A program made the position numbers and the translations under genes. The notes beneath the pieces were generated by a model that searched no databases, was not told where the DNA came from, and worked only from the letters and a program-made list of their open reading frames with translations. Source: Bacillus sp. sid0103 (GTDB lineage Bacteria; Bacillota; Bacilli; Bacillales_B; DSM-18226). Taken from it: 56,368 bases of DNA. This document shows, piece after piece, positions 27,787 through 36,203 of the stretch. Numbering within the stretch: position 1 is the first letter of the stretch; every line of letters begins with the position of its first letter. Where the stretch lies: assembly GCF_019219025.1 (NCBI RefSeq), contig NZ_JAHUWN010000038.1, forward strand, positions 1 through 56,368. Reading direction: 5' to 3'.

Positions 27787-28095
27787 TTAAAAACTTATCA
27801 AATATATTGAAGGGGAAAACCTTAATAAATCAAGGAGGAGGGGGTGACTAACCCCTGACCTATCTCCATCGGTAATTAAGGTCATCACCGCAAATTGAGC
27901 ACCATAATTAGAAGAATATTGTCCTGTAAATTTCATAATTGAAAACGGCAATGTTTTCAACTCATCAGAAACCAAAAAGGTGTTTGCCATTATAAATTCA
28001 TTCCACCATGTAATAAAATTTAAGACACAGATGGTTGTAATTGCAGGCTTCGTCATTGGGAGTATAATCTTAAAGATGATTCCAAATACCTAACT
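27787..28095 (-). pseudogene. Carbohydrate ABC transporter permease fragment (MalG-type)
   Basis: The minus strand encodes FKIILPMTKPAITTICVL, which is the conserved EAA loop of MalG-like sugar permeases, followed by NFITWWNEFIMANTFLV and FTGQYSSNYGAQFAVMTL. After this the family similarity ends abruptly, and upstream of 28095 nothing matches. Only about one third of a permease is present and no partner genes exist nearby, so this is a remnant. Confidence 0.7.
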
Positions 28096-28620
28096 CATTG
28101 GGTAATAGATTTAATTTTAACAGCTGTAATGCAGCTTTTCCTTCCCAGTCTTTAAAGACCGTTAGAAACTATGGAAAGTAGCGATCTAACCAATTGTGAA
28201 TTTGCCCTTGAACTGCTTGTAGGTCAACGGATAATAGATCGCGTATTTTTCTCGCCACACGTAGTTCGTATTTGTGATTGTTGTCCTTTTTGCGTGCAAG
28301 CTTTGGACACTCATATCATACCAAGGGGCTTTTTTATGTTCAAACCCCATATTTCTTCATTACAGGAATGCTGCCAGTTAGCTTAGTAGCAATCCTTCAC
28401 AATCTCAATAGAGTAAAGCCTATTGATACATAATCTAATTATCCTAAATTAGGATTTATAATGTCTCATAAGACTTGTATCAAATGCTTATCGTTGTAAA
28501 TCCGTATTTTCTGGTGCTACCCCTATTTCAACTAACTGGGTGTTATAGTTTAAAAGTTATCAGCTGCGTCTGCAGTTTTTTTGTGAGCAAATGAAACAGA
28601 ATGTAACTTAAAGGAATAAC
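28096..28620. other. Gene-poor stretch
   Basis: I see no convincing gene. A 71-codon frame at 28171-28386 has no ribosome binding site and no family-like composition. A short repeat CCTAATTTAGG near 28441 is the only local symmetry noted. Confidence 0.5.
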
Positions 28621-28797
28621 GGATGGAATTGGCACACACACCATGAGAAAGGCATTTGGCTACTGGTAATACAAGCAATCAAAGACATAGCGACGTTACA
28701 AAGTATATTGAATCACTCGCACCCCAAAATAACGTTGCGGTATATCGGTATCACGGATGAAGAAATCGAAAATAGCTTGCAGTCATTCAAATTGTAA
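28621..28797 (+). pseudogene. Tyrosine recombinase, C-terminal remnant
   Basis: The translation contains GTHTMRKAFGYW (the HxxR box) and, one frame over, TLQSILNHSHPKITLRYIGI (second histidine and the nucleophilic tyrosine region), ending SLQSFKL. A TAA follows GYW and a frameshift follows the next few codons. It matches the small integrases of Bacillus mobile elements. The N-terminal half of the same type lies in opposite orientation at 30120. Confidence 0.75.
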
Positions 28798-28962
28798 AAA
28801 GGTAAATGCCATGAAAAAGATGTGTGCCTTTATGCTAAATGGTTTTCGCAATCAGAAATGCAGCAGCTTCCAGGCGGTGAGTATGGAAATTGGTTCTGCC
28901 CGAAATGTTATCCCGAAGTATTAGAAGCACATTGGAAACTGCCGTTGAATCGAAAATTTTAG
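28798..28962 (+). pseudogene. Mobile-element hypothetical, possible zinc ribbon (no start codon)
   Basis: An open frame directly after the integrase stop encodes GKCHEKDVCLYAKWF, then LPGGEYGNWFCPKCYPEVLEAHW. Two CxxC-like cysteine sets suggest a zinc-binding fold. No ATG with a ribosome binding site is present. It is probably a remnant of a plasmid or phage gene; I do not know the family. Confidence 0.4.
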
Positions 28963-28974
28963 GAGGGGATGCCA

Positions 28975-29148
28975 ATGAAACGATATAAATTAATCGAAAT
29001 AGGTACACTAGTTAGGCTAACTCCTCGATGGGGGCAAGTTGTGGAAGGTACGGTCATATCAGCTAGACACAATGAAGCGGCTGGACGCATTGAATACGAA
29101 GTATTAAGCGATAAGGACGGAAGGAAGTGTGTATCAAGGAAACAGTAG
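28975..29148 (+). CDS. Small hypothetical protein, mobile-element type (57 aa)
   Basis: An AGGAGG site lies 7 bases before the ATG. The product starts MKRYKLIEIGTLVRLTPRWG and contains VVEGTVISARHNEAAGRIEYE, which suggests a small beta-barrel. Another frame continues past the stop as a basic tail, so the end may be frameshifted. No function can be assigned. It lies within the degraded mobile element between the two integrase remnants. Confidence 0.5.
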   Translation: MKRYKLIEIGTLVRLTPRWGQVVEGTVISARHNEAAGRIEYEVLSDKDGRKCVSRKQ

Positions 29149-29203
29149 AACCGTTAAGCCGATTGACCAATTATAGGAGAAGGAAGTTATTTTTTGTTCT
29201 ATA

Positions 29204-29258
29204 GGTTAACCTTAGTTAACATGGTTAACATATTAGTATATACGGATTAAATTGTTAA
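29204..29258. repeat. Cluster of four GTTAAC palindromes
   Basis: GTTAAC occurs at 29204, 29215, 29224 and 29253, within 55 bases, upstream of a helix-turn-helix gene. Such clustered 6-base palindromes could be iterons or a regulator array, but AT-rich sequence can produce them by chance. Confidence 0.4.
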
Positions 29259-29414
29259 CCATAAGGATTTGGGCAAAATGTCAGATAAGACGTTTGGAAT
29301 TCTAGAACTCTATATAAAAAACCCTGCTTGTAAATGATTAAATACTGAATGCTATCATTTAAGAGCGTTACTAAACCTTGTACATATTTCCAACGTTAGC
29401 CCAGATTTAATACC

Positions 29415-29450
29415 ACGAATGTTGTATAATGGATTTAATAAAACATTCGT
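29415..29450 (+). promoter_or_regulatory. Promoter with flanking dyad before the HTH gene
   Basis: ACGAATGTT (29415-29423) and AACATTCGT (29442-29450) are exact complements enclosing a TATAAT -10 box at 29425-29430. The dyad lies 26 bases before the start codon. Its position suggests autorepression by the helix-turn-helix protein encoded downstream. Confidence 0.55.
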
Positions 29451-29475
29451 TATATTAAAGAGGATAGGTGATTTG

Positions 29476-29973
29476 ATGGACATGTATAGTGTTGACTAAG
29501 TGTTTGAATTATTAAAAACCTATAAAATCACGACACAAAAAGAAAGCATTCGTAGATGGTTACGTCAGGGTGATCTCAAAGGAATAGCACCTTCTTCGCG
29601 CAAAGAGGGATGGCAAATTCCTAAAGAGGCGTTAGATGATTTTCTTCAACAGCGTCTACCAGAAGGTTATACAACAGATGTTGCAAAAGAATCTAACACA
29701 ACAATTGTTGAGAAAGAAGTAGAAGAACGGATTCGGGCTGAAATGTGGATAGAGCTTGCCAATAAAAACATGTGGGAAGGTCATGTGGAGTTAAAGAAAA
29801 CACGTATCCATGAATGTATCCAACATCGTCATTATTCGAAAGAGTTTGAAGCTGTGGTTTGGCAGCAATGCGTAGCAAATAGCCGGGCATACAAGAAACC
29901 TCGTGTTTTCTATTTACTTGAAGCGTTTGGCTTTGAGGGAAAACGTCTTTTGCTTGATAAGAATTTATTTTGA
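29476..29973 (+). pseudogene. Helix-turn-helix DNA-binding protein of a mobile element, nonsense-mutated
   Basis: The natural start appears to be the ATG at 29476 (MDMYSVD), behind AGAGG, but the eighth codon is TAA. The frame then continues to 29973 as VFELLKTYKITTQKESIRRWLR and RKEGWQIPKEALDDFL, an excisionase/MerR-like helix-turn-helix, then a helical C-terminal region. A GTG after the stop could restart translation but lacks a site. Similar proteins occur in Bacillus conjugative or plasmid elements. It is probably a dead regulator. Confidence 0.68.
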
Positions 29974-30119
29974 AGATTTAGAAGAACAGGTGATATTTGC
30001 AATCATTGGGCATGTGCGGCTTTCTAATTCACGTTAAAGTTGAAATCATAAAATTTATGATTCTCCCTTAAATAGTCGTTTTGGGGGTGTTTGTAAATTA
30101 GCACCCTGCTAGTGGTAAT

Positions 30120-30326
30120 TAGGTGTATTTTCATTCCCGCAACCCTTCCCTAAATCAAAATCCCTTTTTACAAGCTTATTGACCTTAAAGGGGTAGTACC
30201 ACATGCCCAAACCGATGTTAATTCCAAAAGTAAACATAAATTTATCTCTTTCTGAACAATATCTCCCTAAAGCCCATTTCATATCTTCAACTTCTTTTAC
30301 CGTTCGGAGTGGTTGAACATTTTTTT
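30120..30326 (-). pseudogene. Tyrosine recombinase, N-terminal remnant
   Basis: The minus strand reads NVQPLRTVKEVEDMKWALGRYCSERDKFMFTFGINIGLG and onward, here split in the middle of a longer match. It matches the start of the catalytic domain of small Bacillus integrases (usually GINTGLRISDLL). The catalytic arginine is lost (GLGMWYYP). It complements the C-terminal remnant on the other strand at 28621. Confidence 0.6.
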
Positions 30327-30329
30327 ATT

Positions 30330-31554
30330 TCACAAAAAATCCCCTTTTTAATACAATATCGTACATCAAAAGTATGATAATAACATCATATTTTATTAAT
30401 CTAATATTTTCAATGTTTTATATGTACGATTATAACTATTTTCATACATTAAGGAAAAATGTCTTCTAATTTTTCATTTTTTATTTTGTGATTTTATACT
30501 TGGAACCAAATGCAAGAATAAGCTCCTGTATGATTACAGCCAATGAAATGTACCATCCTTGACATAGTTTTTACCACTGAATGACAAAAAGTGTACCAAT
30601 GAATGACAGGCTGTTTACCACTTTATACCCTCTGGATGATCAAAGATAAGAAATCATAGTTTTTGGAATCAAAAATGTTTTACTTGTTTGTCACTTTGAT
30701 CGATAATTTGCGTATATTTTAAGTGTAATTTTGCACATACAACTTTAAAACCCAGCTACCTTCACATGAGAAGATTAGCTGGGTTTCTTAATTATTTACA
30801 TTCAATCTAGAACTATTCGGATCCGACTAGTAAAAAAACGACTGCTCATTGTTCCGCAATCGCGCCATTTAATGGAACAACAAGGAGCTTCTATTAGCTG
30901 GTTTACTTATATAAGAAAAAAGAGATCCTCCGTTATGGAAGCATCGCACCCTGTAATTATTCCTCGGTTGGTTTTTCATTTTGATAAAATTCTTTTGCCT
31001 TTTCCAATTGTTCCTGATGGTCATTAATCAAAGGGTTTCCAAAACTCGGGAGTGACTTCTCTTCTTTCCGTTCTCTCCTCTTTCATAGCCATTCTTGAAC
31101 CCGTCTACTCAACCTTGACAGCTTCTTCATCTTTCTTCACCCCAATCACCTTCATCTTTCTCCTTCGGCAATCCCACGGGTTTCCATTATGTGTTTCATT
31201 TGTAGTGTATATTTTAATTTTAACAGGATGGGCAAGCCAAACAAATTCCTGTTTTCTTTACAGCATTGACTGGAAAAAACTCCTTCTAGAAAAGCGTTCC
31301 TTCTAAGTTACAGAAACAAGCCCGATTCTGGATTAAGAAAGTATATATTTTTCCCTCCTATTTTCAAGAAATAAAAAGCTTACTTTTACCTCTTGGTTCT
31401 TATCATGAGAATTGAAAAGAATTTATCATTTTTTAGGACCGTTTGCATGCAACAAGCACCCCCATATCCCTTATCCGATGAGTGAAACTTGGACTATATA
31501 ATAACCGCTTTATAAATGTAAATAATTGATTATATTAAAATCTAATTTTTTGAT
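30330..31554. other. Gene-poor stretch with remnants
   Basis: No intact gene is visible. A terminator-like hairpin lies at 30749-30787 (AACCCAGCTA/TAGCTGGGTT). On the minus strand, codons ending KAKEFYQNEKPTEE then a stop at 30957 look like the tail of an unidentified gene, followed by a hairpin at 30923-30944. Near 30570-30640 short repeats around ACCACTGAATGAC and ACCAATGAATGAC recall the ends of IS21 elements. A frame at 31052 is compositionally unlike a gene. Confidence 0.45.
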
Positions 31555-31583
31555 TTGACAGAATTTTGAGCTTATATTATAAT
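31555..31583 (+). promoter_or_regulatory. Consensus SigA promoter of the gntR-DUF2848-MFS-amidase operon
   Basis: TTGACA, 17 bases, TATAAT: both boxes match consensus exactly. The operator at 31586 covers the expected transcription start, so a repressor would be needed to keep this strong promoter silent. Confidence 0.9.
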
Positions 31584-31585
31584 TC

Positions 31586-31602
31586 TGGTATACCACATAC
31601 CA
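31586..31602 (+). promoter_or_regulatory. Operator dyad TGGTATACCACATACCA (GntR/FadR type)
   Basis: TGGTAT and ATACCA arms with a 5-base centre form the short dyad typical of GntR-family sites. It lies 3 bases after the -10 box and before the ribosome binding site of the gntR gene. Autorepression relieved by a ligand is the likely scheme. Confidence 0.75.
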
Positions 31603-31615
31603 AAAGAGGTGGCCA

Positions 31616-32284
31616 ATGAAAAAAATAGAGACAGTTTTGCCGTTAAGAGATATAGCCTTTGAGGCAATTAAGAAATCAATTTTGAATTATGAACTCTTAC
31701 CAGGTCAAGCAATATATGAAAGAGACCTAAGTGAAAAGTTAGGGATAAGTAGAACTCCTGTAAGAGAATCTCTATCGTTGTTAGAAAGAGAAAAGTGGAT
31801 AATTTCAAAGCCCCGGGTTGGTACGTTTATTAATGAGATTACAGAAGAAAATGTAATTGAAGTAATGGAAATACGAATGATTTTTGACCGTTTCTCACTA
31901 GAAAAAATATGTGGAAATATTACGTTAGAACAAATAAAAGTATTAGAAAGTTACATTGAGGAGCAAGAAAAAAATAAAACAGATCAGCAAAGATTTATTG
32001 AATTAGATAAGGAGTTCCATTCTAAAATCGTATTATTAACTAAAAATGAACGATTAGAAAAATGGTTTGAAGAAATTGGTGATCAGATAAGATGGTTTGG
32101 GTTAAAAGCAATAACTGAGAAATCGCGTATTGAAGAAACAATATCGGAACATAAAGAAATTATAAAAGCTTTAAAATCACAAGATATAAATCAACTTCTG
32201 AAAGCCTCAAATGCCCATGTGGAAAATACCAAAAATAAAATTATTAATCAATTGAGGAGGAATTCAAATGAGGAAAGTAATTAA
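31616..32284 (+). CDS. GntR-family transcriptional regulator (FadR subfamily, FCD domain)
   Basis: Of its 222 residues, the first ~75 form the winged helix with ERDLSEKLGISRTPVRESLSLLE (about residues 36-58). The rest is an all-helical FCD ligand-binding domain with DKEFHSKIVLL and a late histidine (SEHKEIIKAL, SNAHVENT) consistent with metal or carboxylate binding. FCD regulators usually sense small organic acids. It overlaps the next gene by 17 bases, so it is in the same operon and probably senses the substrate imported by the MFS protein. Confidence 0.9.
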   Translation: MKKIETVLPLRDIAFEAIKKSILNYELLPGQAIYERDLSEKLGISRTPVRESLSLLEREKWIISKPRVGTFINEITEENVIEVMEIRMIFDRFSLEKICGNITLEQIKVLESYIEEQEKNKTDQQRFIELDKEFHSKIVLLTKNERLEKWFEEIGDQIRWFGLKAITEKSRIEETISEHKEIIKALKSQDINQLLKASNAHVENTKNKIINQLRRNSNEESN

Positions 32285-32939
32285 TTTACATCTTTCTAAT
32301 GGAGAGGTTAAAAAGCATGAAATTGATATTAATAAAGTAATAGTTGTAGGGTATGGGGGAAGAAATATAGAAAAAATCCAAGAACACATAGATGAATTAA
32401 AAGAATTAGGAATTGCACCTCCACCTAATGTACCGATGATATATCCACAAAAAATAGAACAACTGAATTTTTCTAATGAATGTCATGGAAGCAAATTTTC
32501 CTCTGGGGAAACAGAATACGTGTTATTCCATGATGGAAAAGAATGGTTGGTTACTCTTGGCAGCGATCATACTGATCGAGAAGTAGAAAAAGAAGATATT
32601 CTAAAGTCTAAATCAATATGTGATAAACCTCTTGCAACTGATTTTTGGAAATTAGCAGATTTAAAAGATGACTGGGATAATATTATTTTACGTTCTTATG
32701 TTACTTCAAATGGAGAAAAATGTTTATATCAAGAAGATACTTTAGAGGCACTTTTAGAGGTTGATGTTTTATTGGAAAAGCTGGACAAATTAGGGGAAAA
32801 AGATTTAACACATACTGTTATTTTTTCAGGTACTGTGCCTACAAAAAATGGATTTATTTTTGGTGAAAAATTTGAATATGAAATTGTACACCCGAAGTTA
32901 AACAGAAAAATTAAACATCATTATTCCATTGTCAATTAA
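32268..32939 (+). CDS. DUF2848 family protein
   Basis: The 223-residue cytosolic protein contains GYGGRNIEKIQEHIDELKELGI, PPNVPMIYP, ETEYVLFHDGKEWLVTLGSDHTDRE and SKSICDKPLATDFWKL, the DUF2848 pattern. The family is uncharacterised; its fold recalls fumarylacetoacetate hydrolases and the sequence has conserved acidic and histidine residues (GSDHTDRE). It lies between the regulator and the transporter, so it probably acts on the imported compound or its product. A GAGGAGG site precedes the ATG. Confidence 0.85.
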   Translation: MRKVINLHLSNGEVKKHEIDINKVIVVGYGGRNIEKIQEHIDELKELGIAPPPNVPMIYPQKIEQLNFSNECHGSKFSSGETEYVLFHDGKEWLVTLGSDHTDREVEKEDILKSKSICDKPLATDFWKLADLKDDWDNIILRSYVTSNGEKCLYQEDTLEALLEVDVLLEKLDKLGEKDLTHTVIFSGTVPTKNGFIFGEKFEYEIVHPKLNRKIKHHYSIVN

Positions 32940-32951
32940 GGGGGAATTTTT

Positions 32952-34220
32952 TTGAAAAAGAAACCGACAAAAGTTAGATGGGGATTAGCCTTCTTTTTCT
33001 TTATCATTGGTGTAATCGCTTACATGGATAGATCAAATATTTCAATAATAGCAAAACCAATGATGAATGATTTAGGCTTAGATAAAGTTCAGTTTGGTAT
33101 GCTAGCATCATTATTCTCATTAGGTTACGCGTTAGTTCAAATTCCAGCAGGACTTATGGCGGAAAAGTTTGGTCCAAGAAAAATGATCACTTTTTCTCTA
33201 ATATGGTGGTCAGTATTTACAAGTTTGACAGGTTTAGTTAAATCTCACGGTCTATTGTATATGGTGAGATTCTTATTTGGGATAGGTGAAGGACCAATGT
33301 TTCCATCTAACGCAGTATTTAATACAAACTGGTTTAGAAAAGATGAAAAAGCTAGAGCATCTAGTGCTTTGTTGGCAGGTTCATATTTTGGACCAGTTGT
33401 AGCACCTGTCGTTACGGTTTATATCTATCAATATTTTGGCTGGCAAGCTGTATTTTATATTTTTGGAATAGTAGGAATAATCATTGCGGCTGTATGGTAC
33501 GTTATTGCTAGAGACTATCCTGAAATTCACAAATTAGTGAATGAACAAGAAAAAGAATATATACTTGAAAACAGAGAAATGGTTTCTACCACTAAAGTTA
33601 TAGCTCCATGGAGTACTTTTCTAAAAAGCTATCGATTTTGGGCGTTAGGAGTGCAATATTTTGTTGTTTTATATATTATTACTTTCTTTTTAGTTTGGTT
33701 ACCCACCTACCTACTGGAAGATAGAGGATTCTCATTAAATAAAATGGGATTTGCTGCAAGCCTACCATGGTTAGCGATTCTGATAACTGTAATGTCTGGT
33801 GGTATTCTTTCTGACTATTTAGTACGTAAAGGTTTTTCAAAACAAATTTCTAGATCCGCTTTAGCTATATCAGGTTTAATAGTATTTATTATTTCAATGT
33901 ACCTGGCTGTTATGACAGTATCGCCATATATGAATGTTTTATGGTTATCATTATGCTTGGGTTCACTAGGATTCACTGTAGTGTGTTCTTGGGCTTCTGC
34001 TACAGACTTAGGCAGAAACTTTTCCGGGTCCGTTTCAGGTTGGATGAACTTGTGGGGCAATCTAGGAGCATTTATATCACCTTTATTATGTGGATGGTTA
34101 GCAGAAAACTTTGGGTGGAATATCACATTAGGAGTAACTGTGATCCCTGTGTTTATTGCAGCTATATTATGGTTGTTTGTGAAACCAGATACTTCATTAC
34201 TAAATATAATTGAGGAGTGA
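32952..34220 (+). CDS. MFS transporter, anion:cation symporter type
   Basis: The 422-residue protein has 12 membrane segments and begins with TTG after GGGGG. The motif GVIAYMDRSNISIIAKPMM is typical of the ACS family (glucarate, phthalate, tartrate, allantoate and nicotinate carriers), as is LMAEKFGPRKMITFSL. ACS proteins import organic anions with protons or sodium. It is the third gene of the operon, 12 bases after DUF2848, and its stop sits next to the amidase start. The substrate is unknown but probably an amidated carboxylate. Confidence 0.9.
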   Translation: MKKKPTKVRWGLAFFFFIIGVIAYMDRSNISIIAKPMMNDLGLDKVQFGMLASLFSLGYALVQIPAGLMAEKFGPRKMITFSLIWWSVFTSLTGLVKSHGLLYMVRFLFGIGEGPMFPSNAVFNTNWFRKDEKARASSALLAGSYFGPVVAPVVTVYIYQYFGWQAVFYIFGIVGIIIAAVWYVIARDYPEIHKLVNEQEKEYILENREMVSTTKVIAPWSTFLKSYRFWALGVQYFVVLYIITFFLVWLPTYLLEDRGFSLNKMGFAASLPWLAILITVMSGGILSDYLVRKGFSKQISRSALAISGLIVFIISMYLAVMTVSPYMNVLWLSLCLGSLGFTVVCSWASATDLGRNFSGSVSGWMNLWGNLGAFISPLLCGWLAENFGWNITLGVTVIPVFIAAILWLFVKPDTSLLNIIEE

Positions 34221-34225
34221 CCAAT

Positions 34226-35014
34226 GTGAATTATTTAGTATTTCAAATGGATTTAGAAGTTGGCAATCCAGAAAAGAATAGGAAAATCATTGAAAGCTGG
34301 TTAGAAACTAACTACAGTGATGTTTTAGATGTTGTAGTACTTCCTGAAATGTGGTCTACGGGCTATGCGTTGGAAGAATTAGAAGAAATCTGCAAAGTGG
34401 ATGGTAATCAATCAATTGAATTTTTACAATCACTGGCTAAGAAGTTTAATGTAAATTTGGTGGGTGGCTCGATTGCTGTATTAGAAGGTCAAGATATCTT
34501 TAACCGAGCGGTTATTGTAAATCGAATGGGTGAGATTGTTCACACATATGACAAGATGCACCTTGTTCCGATGTTAGATGAGCCAAAGTTTTTAACGGGC
34601 GGTCATAATCAAGTTGAAGTATTTGAACTTGAAGATGTAAAGATGGGGGTTATTATTTGTTACGATTTACGATTCCCTGAAATTATTCGTGACTTAGCAT
34701 TACAAGGTATTCAAGTGCTACATATCGTAGCAGAATGGCCACTCGCAAGGGAAACGCATTGGAATACGTTACTTCGTGCACGCGCAATTGAGAACCAAAT
34801 GTATGTTGTTGCATCAAATGTGACGGGGACAAAGTTAGGAGTGGAATTCGCAGGTTGCTCACAAATTGTAGATCCTTGGGGAAACATCATTCAAAAATTA
34901 GATCAAGAAGTTGGTGAATTAAAAGCAGCTCTGGATTTAGAGAAAGTACCGCAAATAAGAAAAGAAGTTCCCATATTCGATTCAAGAGTACCGGGGAAGT
35001 ATAGAAAGTTATAA
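34226..35014 (+). CDS. Carbon-nitrogen hydrolase (nitrilase superfamily amidase)
   Basis: The 262-residue enzyme carries the Glu-Lys-Cys triad of the nitrilase superfamily: E in VVLPEMWSTGY (about 41), K in YDKMHLVPM (about 110) and C in GVIICYDLRFPE (about 144). It resembles omega-amidase and YafV-type amidases that release ammonia from a terminal amide. The GTG at 34226 is preceded by GAGGAG at 8 bases; a GTG at 34217 overlaps that site. It is the last gene of the operon and precedes a terminator. The exact substrate is not known. Confidence 0.9.
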   Translation: MNYLVFQMDLEVGNPEKNRKIIESWLETNYSDVLDVVVLPEMWSTGYALEELEEICKVDGNQSIEFLQSLAKKFNVNLVGGSIAVLEGQDIFNRAVIVNRMGEIVHTYDKMHLVPMLDEPKFLTGGHNQVEVFELEDVKMGVIICYDLRFPEIIRDLALQGIQVLHIVAEWPLARETHWNTLLRARAIENQMYVVASNVTGTKLGVEFAGCSQIVDPWGNIIQKLDQEVGELKAALDLEKVPQIRKEVPIFDSRVPGKYRKL

Positions 35015-35021
35015 TGTAGGC

Positions 35022-35058
35022 GCTACTTCAAAGATGACAATCTTTAAAGTAGCTTTTT
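35022..35058 (+). terminator. Rho-independent terminator of the amidase operon
   Basis: GCTACTT and AAGTAGC, with inner AAAGAT/ATCTTT, form a near-perfect stem followed by TTTTT, 7 bases after the amidase stop. Confidence 0.88.
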
Positions 35059-35105
35059 AGATTTTAACACAACTCTAATCTTTTTATTAACTATAAACTT
35101 TCAAA

Positions 35106-35951
35106 GGTTCTGGTGCAAAAAACTTCTCAAAAACTTGGACATACTGATACTATCAATCTAGAAAAGGGATGGTGTTCAGTGTGGAGAATCAAAATTTATT
35201 CAAATGGAAGCATTATCAGCCTGATATTATTTTATTAACGGTGAGATGGTACCTACGGTACAGCTTAAGTTTTTCGTGATTTGGTGGATATGATGGAGGA
35301 GCGTGGCTTATCCATGGCTCATACAACGATTATGCGTTGGGTTCATCAATATGGACCTCAATTAGATAAAAGAGTACGTCGTCATCTTAAGTCAACAAAT
35401 GACTCTTGGAGAGTCGATGAAACGTATATCAAAGTAAAAGGTCAATGGATGTATTTATATCGTGCAGTCGATTCAGAAGGGAATACCATTGATTTTTATC
35501 TAAATGAATCAAGAGATAAACAAGCAGCCAAGCGCTTTTTCAAGAAAGCCTTGGCTGCTTCTCATGTTTGTGGGCCTCGCGTCATAACCGTCGATAAAAA
35601 TCCAGCCTATCCTGTAGCGATTCAAGAGTTAAAAGAAGAGAAACGTATGCCTGAAAGCATCCAAATAAGGCAAGTGAAATATCTTAATAATATGGTTGAA
35701 CAGGATCATCGTTTTATAAAGAAGCGAGTTCGTTCGATGTTAGGATTGAAATCATTTTATACAGCTACTTACATACTGAGTGGTATAGAAGCGATGCATA
35801 TGATCAAAAAGAAGCAAGTTCACCAAGGGGTGAAATCTGCCCAAAATCAAAAAGAATTCATTCATAAATTGTTTGGATTAGCTTCATAAGCTAGCAGTTT
35901 AAAGGAAATTGACACTCTATGTTTCTAGCACGTAGTTTTTGCACCAGAACC
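35106..35951 (+). mobile_element. IS6-family insertion sequence (IS257/IS431-like)
   Basis: The 846-base element has perfect 16-base terminal inverted repeats, GGTTCTGGTGCAAAAA on the left and its complement at 35936-35951. It contains one transposase gene. The adjacent 8 bases differ on the two sides (CTTTCAAA and AAATCTCT), so no target duplication is seen. This suggests that one flank was changed by a deletion or by cointegrate recombination after insertion. Confidence 0.9.
35181..35889 (+). pseudogene. IS6-family DDE transposase, frameshifted
   Basis: The GTG at 35181 opens MENQNLFKWKHYQPDIILLTVRWYLRYSLSF in pieces typical of IS6 transposases. A T run at 35270-35274 has one base too many; with four T the frame continues RDLVDMMEERGLSMAHTTIMRW. 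The catalytic triad is visible: D in WRVDETYIKV, D in ITVDKNPAYP and E in NMVEQDHRFIK. The frameshift lies before the catalytic core. It may be a sequencing artefact or may inactivate this copy. Confidence 0.85.
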
Positions 35952-36041
35952 AAATCTCTTAACGGTGCAGATCTTCTTGATGATTCATAGGAATCTGGAG
36001 TATGTAAATTAGTTAATGGAAATACAAATTTAAATTCCTAG

Positions 36042-36070
36042 TTGACACATTGGATTAATATGCTTATTAT
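36042..36070 (+). promoter_or_regulatory. SigA-type promoter before the acyl-CoA dehydrogenase/cystine ABC operon
   Basis: TTGACA and TATTAT are spaced by 17 bases. It lies about 130 bases before the first coding remnant, leaving a long leader with a terminator hairpin. Confidence 0.65.
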
Positions 36071-36140
36071 AATTTAATAGATACATAATATTCCAAAAAT
36101 GTTATAAAAAACTTATGAGCTTAGCTTATCAGTCAACTGA

Positions 36141-36177
36141 AGGCTGCTTCCATTCTAAATGGGAGCAGTCTTTTTTT
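36141..36177 (+). terminator. Leader terminator (possible attenuator)
   Basis: GGCTGCTTCCATT and AATGGGAGCAGTC form a stem followed by seven T. It stands between the promoter at 36042 and the first gene, so it may act as an attenuator. The preceding CTTATCAGTCAACTGAAGG looks like a shortened S-box (SAM riboswitch) leader, which would fit the sulfur-type transporter, but the conserved core is not present. Confidence 0.6.
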
Positions 36178-36203
36178 ATAAGTGTTAGGAGGGAGCAAAG
36201 AGC

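Noticed and set aside
28171..28386. 71-codon plus-strand frame
   Set aside because: No ribosome binding site and a non-protein-like, cysteine-rich composition; no family resemblance.
29204..29258. Plasmid replication origin
   Set aside because: No replication initiator gene is next to the GTTAAC repeats; reported only as a repeat cluster.
31052..31306. 84-codon plus-strand frame rich in Ser, Phe and Leu
   Set aside because: No ribosome binding site; its composition looks like a shadow of AT-rich non-coding DNA.
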